Assembly: GCA_903970305.1 (NCBI GenBank)
Contig: CAJCID010000008.1
Coordinates: forward strand, 1 to 64,000
Length of the DNA stretch: 64,000 bases
Reading direction: 5' to 3'
Source of the DNA: Rhodospirillales bacterium
GTDB lineage: Bacteria; Pseudomonadota; Gammaproteobacteria; Burkholderiales; Burkholderiaceae_D
The position numbers and the translations under genes are program-made. Below the pieces are notes generated by a model. It saw only the letters and a list, made by a program, of their open reading frames with translations, was not told where the DNA came from and did no database searches. Shown here in pieces: positions 46,583-55,459 of this stretch (positions within the stretch are counted from its first letter, which is position 1; every line of letters starts with the position of its first letter).

Positions 46583-48235
46583 TCAGGCGCCTGGCAAGAC
46601 GTGGTCGCGAAACGTCTCGCGCAGCTTGGTCTTCAGCAGCTTGCCCGTCGCCGTATGCGGCAACTCCCCTACGAAGACGACATCGTCCGGCAACCACCAC
46701 TTGGCCACCTTGTCCGAGAGAAAATGCAGCAATTCCTCGCGCCCTAGTGCGGAACCGGGCTTCTTGATCGCAATCAAGAGCGGCCTTTCCTGCCACTTCG
46801 GATGGGCGATCCCGATCACGGCCGCCTCGGCCACATCCGGATGCCCCATCGCCGCGTTCTCCAGATCGATCGAGGAGATCCACTCGCCACCCGACTTGAT
46901 CACATCCTTGGACCGGTCCACCAGCTGCAAGAAGCCTTCGGGATCGATCGTGGCCACGTCGCCCGTGTCGAAAAAGCCCTCGCCATCGAGCACCGCTCCA
47001 CCTTCCCCCTTGAAGTAGCCGCTCGAGATCCAGGGGCCACGCACCAGCAATCGTCCAAAGGCCTTGCCATCGTGGGGCAGGACCTTGCCGTCCTCGCCGA
47101 CGATCTTCAGTTCCACCCCCCAGATCCCGCGCCCCTGCTTGGCGCGGATCTTGAACTGTTCGGCCAAGGGGAGCTCCGCGTGGTGCGGCAGGAGCGTCCC
47201 GATCGTGCCCAGGGGACTGAGTTCAGTCATGCCCCAGCCTTGGGTGAGTTCGCAGTCGAACAGGCGATGACAGCGCTCGATCATTGCGAGCGATGGTGCT
47301 GATCCGCCCACGGTGATGCTCTTCAGGCGCAACTCCTTCGCGTCGATCTCCGGGTGCTCGTCGAGATACTGGAACAGCATCAGCCAGACAGTCGGGACCC
47401 CCTGGGCGAAGTTGGTGTGTTCGGCACGCATCAGTTCGTAGACGCTCTTGCCGTCGAGGTAGGGCCCGGGCAGTACGAGCTTTGCACCCACCATCGCTGC
47501 CGCATAGATCACACCCCAGGCGTTCGCGTGGAACAAGGGTACGACCAGCATGATCGAGGAGGAAGACGAGAGCGCCAGCACATCGGTCGCGCACGCCGCA
47601 AGCGAATGGAGCACGGTCGAGCGATGCGAGTAGAGCACCCCCTTCGGATTACCGGTGGTGCCGGAGGTGTAGCACAGCGAGGAGGCGGTACGCTCATCAA
47701 AGGTCGGCCAGACATAGTCGGGCTCCTCTGCGACGAGCAATTCCTCGTAACACAGCGTCGGTGGCAGACTGTCGAGAGTGGGCATGTGGGCACGATCGGT
47801 GAGCGCCACGAAGTGGCGCACAGTGGGCAGATGCGGGGCGAGTTCGGCCACGAGCGGCGCAAACCCGATATCAAAGCACAACACCGTATCCTCGGCGTGG
47901 TTCAGGATGTACCGGATCTGCTCGGAGAACAGGCGCGGATTCACCGTGTGCAGGATGGCACCCATCCCCGAGACCCCGTAGTAGAGCTCCATGTGCCGGT
48001 GCGTGTTCCACGCCAGTGTCGCCAAGCGATCTCCGGCCACCACACCGAGTGCGGTGAGGGCGCGGGCGAGCTGCTTTGCGCGTGCATGGATGGTCCGGTA
48101 GCTGCTGCGCTGGATCGTTCCTTCCAGTGTGCGTGAGACGATCTCGCGATCGGGATGAAAGCGCGCGGCGTGCTCGATGAGCGACGAGATCAGCAAGGGG
48201 CGGTCCTGCATCAATCCGAACATGAGTGTCTCCAT
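46583..48235 (-). CDS. Long-chain fatty-acid-CoA ligase-type AMP-binding protein
   Basis: A 550-residue adenylate-forming ligase. The P-loop is [20 protein letters not shown], with core motifs [11 protein letters not shown] and [15 protein letters not shown] and the C-terminal lysine in [13 protein letters not shown]. It makes an acyl-CoA from a free acid with ATP. The medium-length pattern (about 540-550) is shared with many fatty-acid and aromatic-acid ligases, so the chain length cannot be named. The start may be the ATG at 48235 or the second one at 48223 ([11 protein letters not shown]). Confidence 0.85.
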   Translation of the reverse strand: METLMFGLMQDRPLLISSLIEHAARFHPDREIVSRTLEGTIQRSSYRTIHARAKQLARALTALGVVAGDRLATLAWNTHRHMELYYGVSGMGAILHTVNPRLFSEQIRYILNHAEDTVLCFDIGFAPLVAELAPHLPTVRHFVALTDRAHMPTLDSLPPTLCYEELLVAEEPDYVWPTFDERTASSLCYTSGTTGNPKGVLYSHRSTVLHSLAACATDVLALSSSSSIMLVVPLFHANAWGVIYAAAMVGAKLVLPGPYLDGKSVYELMRAEHTNFAQGVPTVWLMLFQYLDEHPEIDAKELRLKSITVGGSAPSLAMIERCHRLFDCELTQGWGMTELSPLGTIGTLLPHHAELPLAEQFKIRAKQGRGIWGVELKIVGEDGKVLPHDGKAFGRLLVRGPWISSGYFKGEGGAVLDGEGFFDTGDVATIDPEGFLQLVDRSKDVIKSGGEWISSIDLENAAMGHPDVAEAAVIGIAHPKWQERPLLIAIKKPGSALGREELLHFLSDKVAKWWLPDDVVFVGELPHTATGKLLKTKLRETFRDHVLPGA

Positions 48236-48544
48236 GGCTAGGACGGGCAGGTTGTTCCTCCCGGTCTCGGTCTCATTTCTCGAGCGGAACTCGATGCGGT
48301 TCCTAGGCGCCGGTTGATTTCCGGTTCAATGGTGTTGCGACCTGGCCTCAGCGTTCTGGGCAATGTAGCATAGAGATTCTGCCGCGCCCACGCGTGGTCA
48401 TGCTGCGCTGCGCAGAAAACGCCTGGGGGGACGCAGCGTCCAAGCGGGCGAGGGCTGAGTGTGCCCGACAGAGCACGCTGCAAGTCAACACATCGCATCT
48501 GAAGAGGCAGGGCGAGACGACTTTCCGTACCGTGAGAGGGTGCG
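48236..48544. other. 309-bp gap between the CoA ligase and the oxidoreductase
   Basis: Both flanking genes are on the minus strand, so the promoter of the CoA ligase is expected here. I see no gene, RNA or clear promoter match. Several short open frames extend into the oxidoreductase and are shadows. Confidence 0.5.
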
Positions 48545-50164
48545 TTAGCTCCGACCGTCGCGCAGGATTTCGCGTGCTGCGTTGCGGCCGGGCAGACCCG
48601 TCACCCCCCCGCCTGGATGCGTGCCCGATCCGCACAGATAGAGCGCCTTGATGGGTGACCGATAGTTGGCGTAGCCCAGGATCGGTCGGGCCGAAAAGAG
48701 CTGGTCGAGTGCCAGCACCCCATGAAAGATATCCCCATTGGTGAGTCCAAACTTGCGTTCGAGATCGAGCGGCGTATGGATCTGGCGCGCGAGGATCGAA
48801 GAGCGGAAATTCGGCGCAAAACGGGTCACGGTGGCCACCGCCGCGTCGGCAGCCGCCTCGCGTGCCTCGTCCCAGCCTCCGGGGAATTGGAGCGGATCGA
48901 GTCTTGGCGAGAAGTGCTGACAAAACAGACTCGCCACGTGCTGTCCGGGCGGAGCGAGAGTGGGGTCGACGGTGCTTGGGATCAGCACTTCGACGACAGG
49001 CTCCCGGCTAAAGCCCCACTGACGCGCGTCAGCGAAGGCCCGTTCCATGTAGGCCAGGGAGGGGGCGAGGATGATCCCCGAGGAGTGATGTGCAGCCGCC
49101 TCGCTTCCGGGTAGGGCCGTGAAGTCGGGTAGTTCCGAGAGAGCGACATTCATGCGCAGCGTCCCCGAACCCGAGCGGTACTGAGCGATCCGGTTGCGAA
49201 ATGTCTCGGGAAGACACTCCGGCGCCACGAGCGTCTCGAAGAGCATCTTCGGGGTCACATTGGCCACAACGCGCCGCGCAGTGACGCTCGTGCCGTCCTC
49301 GAGCAAGACACCCTGCGCCCGGCCGCCCTCGATCAGGATGCGCGCGACCGGTGCCTCGACTGAGAGCTCGACGCCGCGCAGACGAGCCTCAGCCGCCATC
49401 GCCTGGGTGATCGCGCCCATGCCGCCGATCGCGTGCCCCCAGATTCCCGGCTTGCCATTGACTCCGCCAAAGACATGATGGAGCAGTACGTAGGCGGACC
49501 CCGCGGCGTAGGGGCTGGCAAAGTTGCCCACGATGGCGTCGAATCCCAGCACGGCCTTAAGCGGCGCCGATTCAAACCAGTCATCGAGAAGATCGCCGGC
49601 ACTGCGCCCGAAGAAGGCGAGCAGTTCTCTCTTTTCCTCAAGATCGATCTGGGTCATCAGCCGGCCCAGCTTGATTCCGGAGATCCAGTCGGCAAGCGAC
49701 GCCAGACTGCGCTCGCCCACGTTGGGCGGTGTCTTCTGAAGGAGCGCGCGCAACACCGCTACCGAGCGGTCGAGCATCGCGTAATACGCGGGCAGTCGCT
49801 CGGCGTCCCTCTTGGAAAACTTGGCGACCTCGTTTTGGGTCTCGGCCAGCGATCCGCCAAGCTTCAGGTATCGGCCATCGGTCAAGGGCAGGAAGTTCGA
49901 GAAGGGACGCTCCACGATCGACAGGCCGTGTTCGGCCAGCCGCAGGTCGCGGATCACACCCTCATCCAGAAGACTGACGGTGTAGCTCGCTGTGGAGTTC
50001 CGAAAACCAGGATGGAACTCCTCGGTGACCGCAGCACCCCCAAGGATCGCGCGGCGTTCGAGGACGCGCACCTTCCACCCCTTTTGTGCGAGGTCGCAGG
50101 CGCAGACGAGCCCGTTGTGGCCGCCGCCGATGATGAGCGCGTCGTACTGGAAGGATTCGGTCAT
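48545..50164 (-). CDS. FAD/NAD(P)-dependent oxidoreductase, PYROXD2/phytoene-desaturase-like
   Basis: A 539-residue flavoprotein. The ADP-binding GxGxxG-type motif DALIIGGGHNGLVCACDLAQKG is at about residues 8-29, RRAILGGAAVTEEFHPGF follows, and the C-terminal FAD-binding loop is LYLCGSGTHPGGGVTGLPGRNA. These are typical of the PYROXD2/CrtI-like NAD(P)/FAD-dependent oxidoreductases. The reaction is unknown for this branch. No carotenoid gene is nearby, so I do not link it to the polyene cluster. Confidence 0.82.
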   Translation of the reverse strand: MTESFQYDALIIGGGHNGLVCACDLAQKGWKVRVLERRAILGGAAVTEEFHPGFRNSTASYTVSLLDEGVIRDLRLAEHGLSIVERPFSNFLPLTDGRYLKLGGSLAETQNEVAKFSKRDAERLPAYYAMLDRSVAVLRALLQKTPPNVGERSLASLADWISGIKLGRLMTQIDLEEKRELLAFFGRSAGDLLDDWFESAPLKAVLGFDAIVGNFASPYAAGSAYVLLHHVFGGVNGKPGIWGHAIGGMGAITQAMAAEARLRGVELSVEAPVARILIEGGRAQGVLLEDGTSVTARRVVANVTPKMLFETLVAPECLPETFRNRIAQYRSGSGTLRMNVALSELPDFTALPGSEAAAHHSSGIILAPSLAYMERAFADARQWGFSREPVVEVLIPSTVDPTLAPPGQHVASLFCQHFSPRLDPLQFPGGWDEAREAAADAAVATVTRFAPNFRSSILARQIHTPLDLERKFGLTNGDIFHGVLALDQLFSARPILGYANYRSPIKALYLCGSGTHPGGGVTGLPGRNAAREILRDGRS

Positions 50165-50308
50165 CGTGCTGCTGCTGGCAGACCGAGCGGGGGATGTTTT
50201 GGGATGGACACAGAATCGCTTGAGAAAACAAGTGCCTCGGGGGGGCCGAGGAGGCTCGATGGTACACGAGCGTAGAGCACCCTTCCAGAGAAAGTGGTGC
50301 GGCGCCGG

Positions 50309-51034
50309 CTAGTGCGCGAGCAGCGCCCACAGAAGCGGCGTGATACCCGCGGTCAGAAGACCGTTCAGCCCCATGGCGAGTCCGGCAAAGGCACCCATCT
50401 CCTCGCTGACCTGAAACGCCCGGGCCGTACCGATGCCGTGCGCGGCGCAACCGAGAGCGAAGCCGCGGATCCAGTGCGCTTCGATGCGCATCATTCCTGC
50501 GAGGAGGGGACGGCCGAGGACGGCGCCCGTGATGCCGGTCGAAATCACCAATACAGCAGTGAGCGAGGGCAGCCCCCCGATCTTTTCAGAGATGCCCATG
50601 GCGATCGGTGTGGTCACCGACTTCGGCGCAAGCGAAAGGATGGTCAGGCGCGAGGCTCCCAAGAGATAGGCCAGGCCCGTGCCAGAGAGGATCGCGGTCA
50701 AGGCACCGGCGAGAAGACCTGCGAGCAGCGGCAGGGCCAGACGCTTCAATTTGTCCCACTGCAGGTAGAGCGGCACGGCCAGCGCGACCGTGGCTGGTCC
50801 CAGAAGGAAGTGCACGAATTGGGCTCCGGCGAAATACGTGGGGTAGGGGGTATGCGTGGCCACCAGCAGCGTCACCAGGACCGCGACCGAGATCGCCACC
50901 GGATTGGCGAGCGGGCTAAAGCCGCTGCGCGCGTAGATCAGGTAGGCGAACTGGTAGGCCAAGAGCGTGACGGTCAGCCCGAGGAGGGGCGTGGCCGCGA
51001 GATAGACCCAGATCTGGCTCAGCTCGGGCGTCAC
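50309..51034 (-). CDS. lrgB: LrgB/CidB-family membrane protein
   Basis: A 241-residue protein with about eight hydrophobic segments (ATPLLGLTVTLLAYQFAYL, VAISVAVLVTLLVA, ALPLLAGLLAGALTAILS) and the LrgB signature LAPKSVTTPIAMGISEKIGGLPSLTAV. The plant homologue PLGG1 carries glycolate and glycerate, and the Bacillus PftAB pair carries pyruvate. The GTG start at 51034 overlaps the lrgA TGA (GTGA), so the pair forms one transport unit, here beside the glycolate oxidase genes. Confidence 0.9.
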   Translation of the reverse strand: MTPELSQIWVYLAATPLLGLTVTLLAYQFAYLIYARSGFSPLANPVAISVAVLVTLLVATHTPYPTYFAGAQFVHFLLGPATVALAVPLYLQWDKLKRLALPLLAGLLAGALTAILSGTGLAYLLGASRLTILSLAPKSVTTPIAMGISEKIGGLPSLTAVLVISTGITGAVLGRPLLAGMMRIEAHWIRGFALGCAAHGIGTARAFQVSEEMGAFAGLAMGLNGLLTAGITPLLWALLAH

Positions 51035-51408
51035 GGTGCGTCCTCGCCCCCCCTTTTCGCGTCACGCGTCTCGATCCAGCGATGCACGCGCGCGACGGTC
51101 GCCGCTGTGACGACGAGTGTGAGTGCCGTGCTGAGCACGATCGAGACGACGATGGGCATCCATTCTTCGCGGACCCGGTCCGCATACAGCATGACTCCCA
51201 CTCCGGCGGGCACGAACAGGAGCGAGAGATGGCGCAGCAACTCCTGGGCGGTGTCCTTCATGCGCTCGGCCTCGCCCTGCCGCAGCAGCAGATAGACAAA
51301 GAGAAGCGCCATGCCGAAAACAGGTCCTGGGATCGGCGCGTGCAGGCCATAGGAGATCGACTCACCGAGCAACTGGAAAACAAGAAGGGTCGTGAGTGTA
51401 CGCAGCAT
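51031..51408 (-). CDS. lrgA: LrgA/CidA-family holin-like membrane protein
   Basis: A 125-residue protein with four TM segments (LTTLLVFQLLGESISYGL, PGPVFGMALLFVYLLLR, LSLLFVPAGVGVMLYAD, IVVSIVLSTALTLVVTA). The PGPVFGMALL and FVPAGVGVMLY blocks match LrgA and CidA. It is the regulatory or pore partner of LrgB. The start ATG is 9-10 bp after the glcF stop, so it probably belongs to the same operon as glcFED. Confidence 0.88.
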   Translation of the reverse strand: MLRTLTTLLVFQLLGESISYGLHAPIPGPVFGMALLFVYLLLRQGEAERMKDTAQELLRHLSLLFVPAGVGVMLYADRVREEWMPIVVSIVLSTALTLVVTAATVARVHRWIETRDAKRGGEDAP

Positions 51409-51417
51409 CTCGACTCC

Positions 51418-52689
51418 TCAAGGGTTCGGGGTCTGGCCCGAGTGGCCGATGAGTTCATCGACGAGTTCGATCCAATGCCGTACGGGCAGACTGGTGCCTG
51501 CCTGGAGGTGGATCAGGCAGCCGATGTTGGCTGAGACGATCAACTGCGCACCGGTTGCGCCCAAGGCGCGCAGCTTGTTCTCGCGCAGGGTATGGGACAG
51601 TTTCGGCTGGAGCACGGAGTAGGTGCCGGCCGAGCCGCAGCACAGGTGACTGTCGGCACAGAGCGTCGCATCGATCCCGAAGCTTTTCAGGAGATCCTCG
51701 ACCAGGCCGTGGATCTGCTGGCCGTGCTGCAACGTACAAGGCGGATGAAAGACCACGCGCCGCCCCTCCTCCCGGGCGCTTTGCGCGAGCCTTCTGAAGA
51801 CGCCGTCCGCACGGCTGCGCTCGGCGGCCAGGACCTCCGAGAGATCGCGCGCGGCATCCGAGACGCGCCGGGCCCGCTCGGCATAGAGCGCGTCGCCCGC
51901 GAGCAGGAGACCGTAGTCCTTCACCTGCACTGCGCAACCGGAAGCATTGATGACGATCGCCTCAGCCCCTCCATCGAGCAGGGGGATCCATGCGTCGATG
52001 TTCTGCCGCATCTCGGCGAGTGCCCCGGTCTCGTCCTCGAGGTGATGGCGCAACGCGCCACAACACCCCGCGCGTTTGGCGGGGACCAGTTCGATGCCCA
52101 GGGCATCGAACACCCTCCGGGTGGCCGAGTTGATCGACGGGGACAGCGCCGGCTGCACGCAGCCCGACAAAAGAATCATGCGGCGCGCGTGGGTGCGGCG
52201 CGGAATCGTGCCGGTGCTGCGAACTTGGGGGATCTTTTCCTTGAGTGCCGTGCCGAGGAGCGGTCGCACCGCACGCCCGAGAGCTATAGCCGGGTCGAAC
52301 AGAACGCGCCGTGTCAAGCCTTCGCGCAGCAGAAACCGCACGAAACGTTCGCGCCTCGGACGCTCGGCGCCGACCTGCTCCTCGACGATGTGCCGGCCGA
52401 TTTCGACCAGCCGTCCATAGCGTACGCCCGACGGACAGGTTGTTTCGCAGTTCCGGCAGGTCAGACACCGGTCCAGGTGGCCTAGGGTCTTGGTCGTCGC
52501 CGGCGTGCCTTCGAGGACCTGTTTGATCAGGTAGATGCGTCCGCGCGGGCCGTCGAGCTCATCGCCAAGCAGCTGGTATGTCGGGCAGGTCGCCGTACAA
52601 AATCCGCAATGCACGCACTTGCGCAGGATGGCATCGGCCTCGTCGCCCTCGGAGGTGCCGCGAATGAAGTCAGCCAGATCGGTTTGCAT
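51418..52689 (-). CDS. glcF: Glycolate oxidase iron-sulfur subunit
   Basis: A 423-residue subunit. Two [4Fe-4S] clusters are bound by CVHCGFCTATCP and CLTCRNCETTCP in the N-terminal third. Two CCG domains (AGCCGALRHHLED and HLCCGSAGTYS with their partner Cys blocks) follow. It passes electrons from GlcDE to the quinone pool. It follows glcE on the minus strand after a 44-bp gap. Confidence 0.93.
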   Translation of the reverse strand: MQTDLADFIRGTSEGDEADAILRKCVHCGFCTATCPTYQLLGDELDGPRGRIYLIKQVLEGTPATTKTLGHLDRCLTCRNCETTCPSGVRYGRLVEIGRHIVEEQVGAERPRRERFVRFLLREGLTRRVLFDPAIALGRAVRPLLGTALKEKIPQVRSTGTIPRRTHARRMILLSGCVQPALSPSINSATRRVFDALGIELVPAKRAGCCGALRHHLEDETGALAEMRQNIDAWIPLLDGGAEAIVINASGCAVQVKDYGLLLAGDALYAERARRVSDAARDLSEVLAAERSRADGVFRRLAQSAREEGRRVVFHPPCTLQHGQQIHGLVEDLLKSFGIDATLCADSHLCCGSAGTYSVLQPKLSHTLRENKLRALGATGAQLIVSANIGCLIHLQAGTSLPVRHWIELVDELIGHSGQTPNP

Positions 52690-52733
52690 CGATTTAAGGG
52701 CGGTACAAGAGCCTGGTGCGGCTCGGAGTCGGT

Positions 52734-53795
52734 CTAGACCGCATCGACGCGGCCGCGATTGAAGATCCCGTGGGGATCGAAGGCCTTCTTCAGGCGTGCC
52801 TCGATGGCCGCCTGGGTCGGGCTTGGCCGGGTGAACACGCCCGCTTGAGCCTTCACTTCCGGCGCCGCCCGAAACAAGGTTGCGTGTCCGCCCAACTCTG
52901 CCGCTCGGGCGCGCACCTGGGCTCCAGGAAGCTCGCTACTGAGCCAACGCAGGCTTCCGAGCCACTCATAGCATTCACTGCCAGAAAGGCCCAGCGCGGT
53001 GGTCGAGGCGGGAAGTGCGAGACGCCACAGAGGCCGAGGATCCTTGAAGAAGGGCGCCCGATGGTCGCGCAGATCCTCCCAGAAGGCGTTGGCCTCATCG
53101 GCTTCAACGACCGCTCCACCCAGGCGCGCCGCACCCGCTGCGACCGAGGCGCTCGATCCGGACAGGCGCACTGTCAAAACCTCGCCCACCCAGGCGCTCG
53201 CCGTGATCGGTGCCGGCAGGGCTCTCCAATCGGACATCTTCAGGAGCGCTGCGCGTGCCGACAGGTCAAAGCGCAGCGTCGTGGACACTGCGGGGCGCGG
53301 CAGGACCTTCAAGGAGACCTCGAGAATGACCCCGAGGGTACCGAGCGAGCCGGCAAGGACCCTGGACACATCAAAGCCGGCGACGTTCTTCATCACCTGC
53401 CCGCCAAAACGCAGAACCTGCCCTTGGCCATCGAGCAGGTGTGCGCCCAGGATGAAGTCGCGCACGGCGCCCCGCGCACTGCGGCCAGGCCCGCTCAGAC
53501 CGCTCGCCACGACGCCCCCAAGAGTTGTGCCCGAGGCGAATTCGGGCGGCTCGAAAGGAAGAAACTGGCCACGTTGCTCGAGCGCCTCGGCGACCTCGGC
53601 AAGCGGCGTTCCGGCACGAGCCGAAAAGACCAGTTCGCTCGGGGCATACGAGGTGATACCCGCGTGGGAGCGCGTGTCGAGCACCGTGCCTGCGAGGCTT
53701 TGGCCGTAGAAATCCTTCGTGCCGCCACCGCGGATCCGCAAAGCCTTGCCCGAGGCCGCGGCGGCGCGCACCGCTTCGACCAGTGAATCAATCAT
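52734..53795 (-). CDS. glcE: Glycolate oxidase FAD-binding subunit GlcE
   Basis: A 353-residue FAD-linked subunit. ALRIRGGGTKDFYG, ISYAPSELVFSARAGTPLAEV (using the related ITSYAPSEL form) and FASGTTLGGVVASGLSGPGR are the FAD_binding_4 signature of GlcE, and GQVMKNVAGFDVSRVLAGSLGTLG is also conserved. It dimerises with GlcD. It lies 25 bp downstream of glcD on the minus strand, so the transcription order is glcD-glcE-glcF. Confidence 0.92.
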   Translation of the reverse strand: MIDSLVEAVRAAAASGKALRIRGGGTKDFYGQSLAGTVLDTRSHAGITSYAPSELVFSARAGTPLAEVAEALEQRGQFLPFEPPEFASGTTLGGVVASGLSGPGRSARGAVRDFILGAHLLDGQGQVLRFGGQVMKNVAGFDVSRVLAGSLGTLGVILEVSLKVLPRPAVSTTLRFDLSARAALLKMSDWRALPAPITASAWVGEVLTVRLSGSSASVAAGAARLGGAVVEADEANAFWEDLRDHRAPFFKDPRPLWRLALPASTTALGLSGSECYEWLGSLRWLSSELPGAQVRARAAELGGHATLFRAAPEVKAQAGVFTRPSPTQAAIEARLKKAFDPHGIFNRGRVDAV

Positions 53796-53820
53796 TGGTG
53801 GGTGCTCGCAAAGCCCATGG

Positions 53821-55314
53821 CTAAAAGCGTTCCAGCTCGGCGAAGGGAACCTTGCCGCGATGAACCTTCATTGCGCCGTACTCGGCGCAACGATGCAGGG
53901 TCGGGATGAGCTTTTGCGGGTTCAAGAGACCCACTTCGTCAAAGGCGTGCTTGACTGCGCTAAAGGCCGCAAGTTCGGGCTGCGTAAACTGGCTGCACAT
54001 CTGGTTGATCTTTTCGATGCCCACTCCGTGTTCACCGGTGATGGTTCCGCCCATGGCCACGCACAGTTCCAGGATTTCGGCGCCGAACGCGTCGGCCCTC
54101 TCGAGCTCGCCCGGCTGGTTCGCATCGAACAGGATAAGCGGGTGCAGATTGCCATCGCCGGCATGAAACACGTTCATGCAGCGCAATCCATAGCGCTGCT
54201 CCATGCCGGCGATCGCTCGCAGCACCGCGCCGACCCGGCTGCGCGGAATGGTTCCGTCCATGCAGTAATAATCGGGAGAGACGCGACCTGCCGCAGGGAA
54301 AGCGTTCTTGCGCCCGGCCCAAAAGCGTAGCCGCTCGGATTCGTTTTGCGAGACCTGGCAGCGGGTGGCACCGGCTGCCTTGAGAATCGCCTCCATATGC
54401 TCGATCTCGTGCGCCACTTCCTCGGGAGTGCCATCCGATTCGGCCAGAAGGATGGCCTGTGCGTCGAGGTCGTAGCCGGCGTTCACGAACGGTTCCACCG
54501 CGCGCGCAGCGGCCTGGTCCATCATCTCCAAGCCCGCCGGTATGAGCCCGGCGGCGATGATGTCCGCGACCGCTTGGCTGGCGCGCTCGACGTCATCGAA
54601 CGAGGCCATGACCACCTGCGCCAGAAGCGGTTTGGGGATGAGCTTGACGGTCACCTCGGTGACGACGAGGAGCAGGCCCTCGGAGCCGATGACGAGCGAG
54701 AGCAGGTCAAGTCCCGGCGTATCGGGGGCGGCCCCGCCGAGTTCGACCACTTCACCGGTGGAGATGACGCCCCTTATCCCCAGTACATTGTGGACCGTGA
54801 GCCCATACTTCAGACAGTGCACGCCGCCGGAGTTCTCGGCGACATTACCGCCGATCGTGCAGGCAATCTGGGAAGAGGGGTCGGGCGCGTAATAGAGTCC
54901 ATGCGGGCGGGCGGCCTCGGAGATGGCGAGATTACGGACACCCGGCTGGACTCGCGCCGTACAGCTCTTGGGGTCGAGTTCAAGGATCCGGTTCAGACGG
55001 GCAAGGCTGAGCAGCACCCCTTCCGCATGCGGCATGGCGCCTCCCGAGAGTCCCGTTCCAGCACCGCGCGCCACAACCGGCAGCCCCAGGTCGTGGCAAA
55101 TTCTGATGACCGCGATGACCTCAGCCTCGGTGGCCGGCAGAACGACGATGAGAGGTAGGGCGCGATACATCGTGAGTCCATCGCACTCATAGGGGCGCGT
55201 GTCCTCTGTTGCGAACAGGACGGCGCCCTCGGGCAGAACGGTTCGGAGCGCGGCCACGGCGCGCGCCTGCTTGTTCGGATCGATGGCCCGGGTGGGCTCC
55301 AAGGGTGCGTTCAT
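53821..55314 (-). CDS. glcD: Glycolate oxidase subunit GlcD
   Basis: A 497-residue FAD subunit. RGAGTGLSGGAMPHAEGVLLSL is the FAD-binding signature, with CTIGGNVAENSGGVHCLKYGLT and GSEGLLLVVTEVTVKL, and the C-terminal HAGDGNLHPLILFD holds the catalytic His and metal ligands, followed by GEHGVGIEK. It oxidises glycolate (and often D-lactate) to the keto acid. The start at 55314 is the family N-terminus, and 31 upstream codons are open but not conserved. Confidence 0.93.
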   Translation of the reverse strand: MNAPLEPTRAIDPNKQARAVAALRTVLPEGAVLFATEDTRPYECDGLTMYRALPLIVVLPATEAEVIAVIRICHDLGLPVVARGAGTGLSGGAMPHAEGVLLSLARLNRILELDPKSCTARVQPGVRNLAISEAARPHGLYYAPDPSSQIACTIGGNVAENSGGVHCLKYGLTVHNVLGIRGVISTGEVVELGGAAPDTPGLDLLSLVIGSEGLLLVVTEVTVKLIPKPLLAQVVMASFDDVERASQAVADIIAAGLIPAGLEMMDQAAARAVEPFVNAGYDLDAQAILLAESDGTPEEVAHEIEHMEAILKAAGATRCQVSQNESERLRFWAGRKNAFPAAGRVSPDYYCMDGTIPRSRVGAVLRAIAGMEQRYGLRCMNVFHAGDGNLHPLILFDANQPGELERADAFGAEILELCVAMGGTITGEHGVGIEKINQMCSQFTQPELAAFSAVKHAFDEVGLLNPQKLIPTLHRCAEYGAMKVHRGKVPFAELERF

Positions 55315-55459
55315 AGGGCCAAGGTAGCACGAGCGCGCAGTCCGGGAAAGCGCAGGATCATTGCACAGGCAGCGCGCGCAGTCCTCTTGCAGGGCGCAGC
55401 GCGCCACGGGGTGCTCAAGGGACTCCCGGAAATGGCGCTGCCCGGAGCCGCTTTCTCCC

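Noticed and set aside
45228-46883. 551-residue minus-strand open frame antisense to pntB
   Set aside because: The product is His/Arg/Asp-rich and lacks any domain, while pntB is clear on the plus strand.
48545-50164. Carotenoid desaturase role for the CrtI-like protein
   Set aside because: No crtB, crtE or other carotenoid gene lies nearby, and the PYROXD2-like branch is separate from CrtI.
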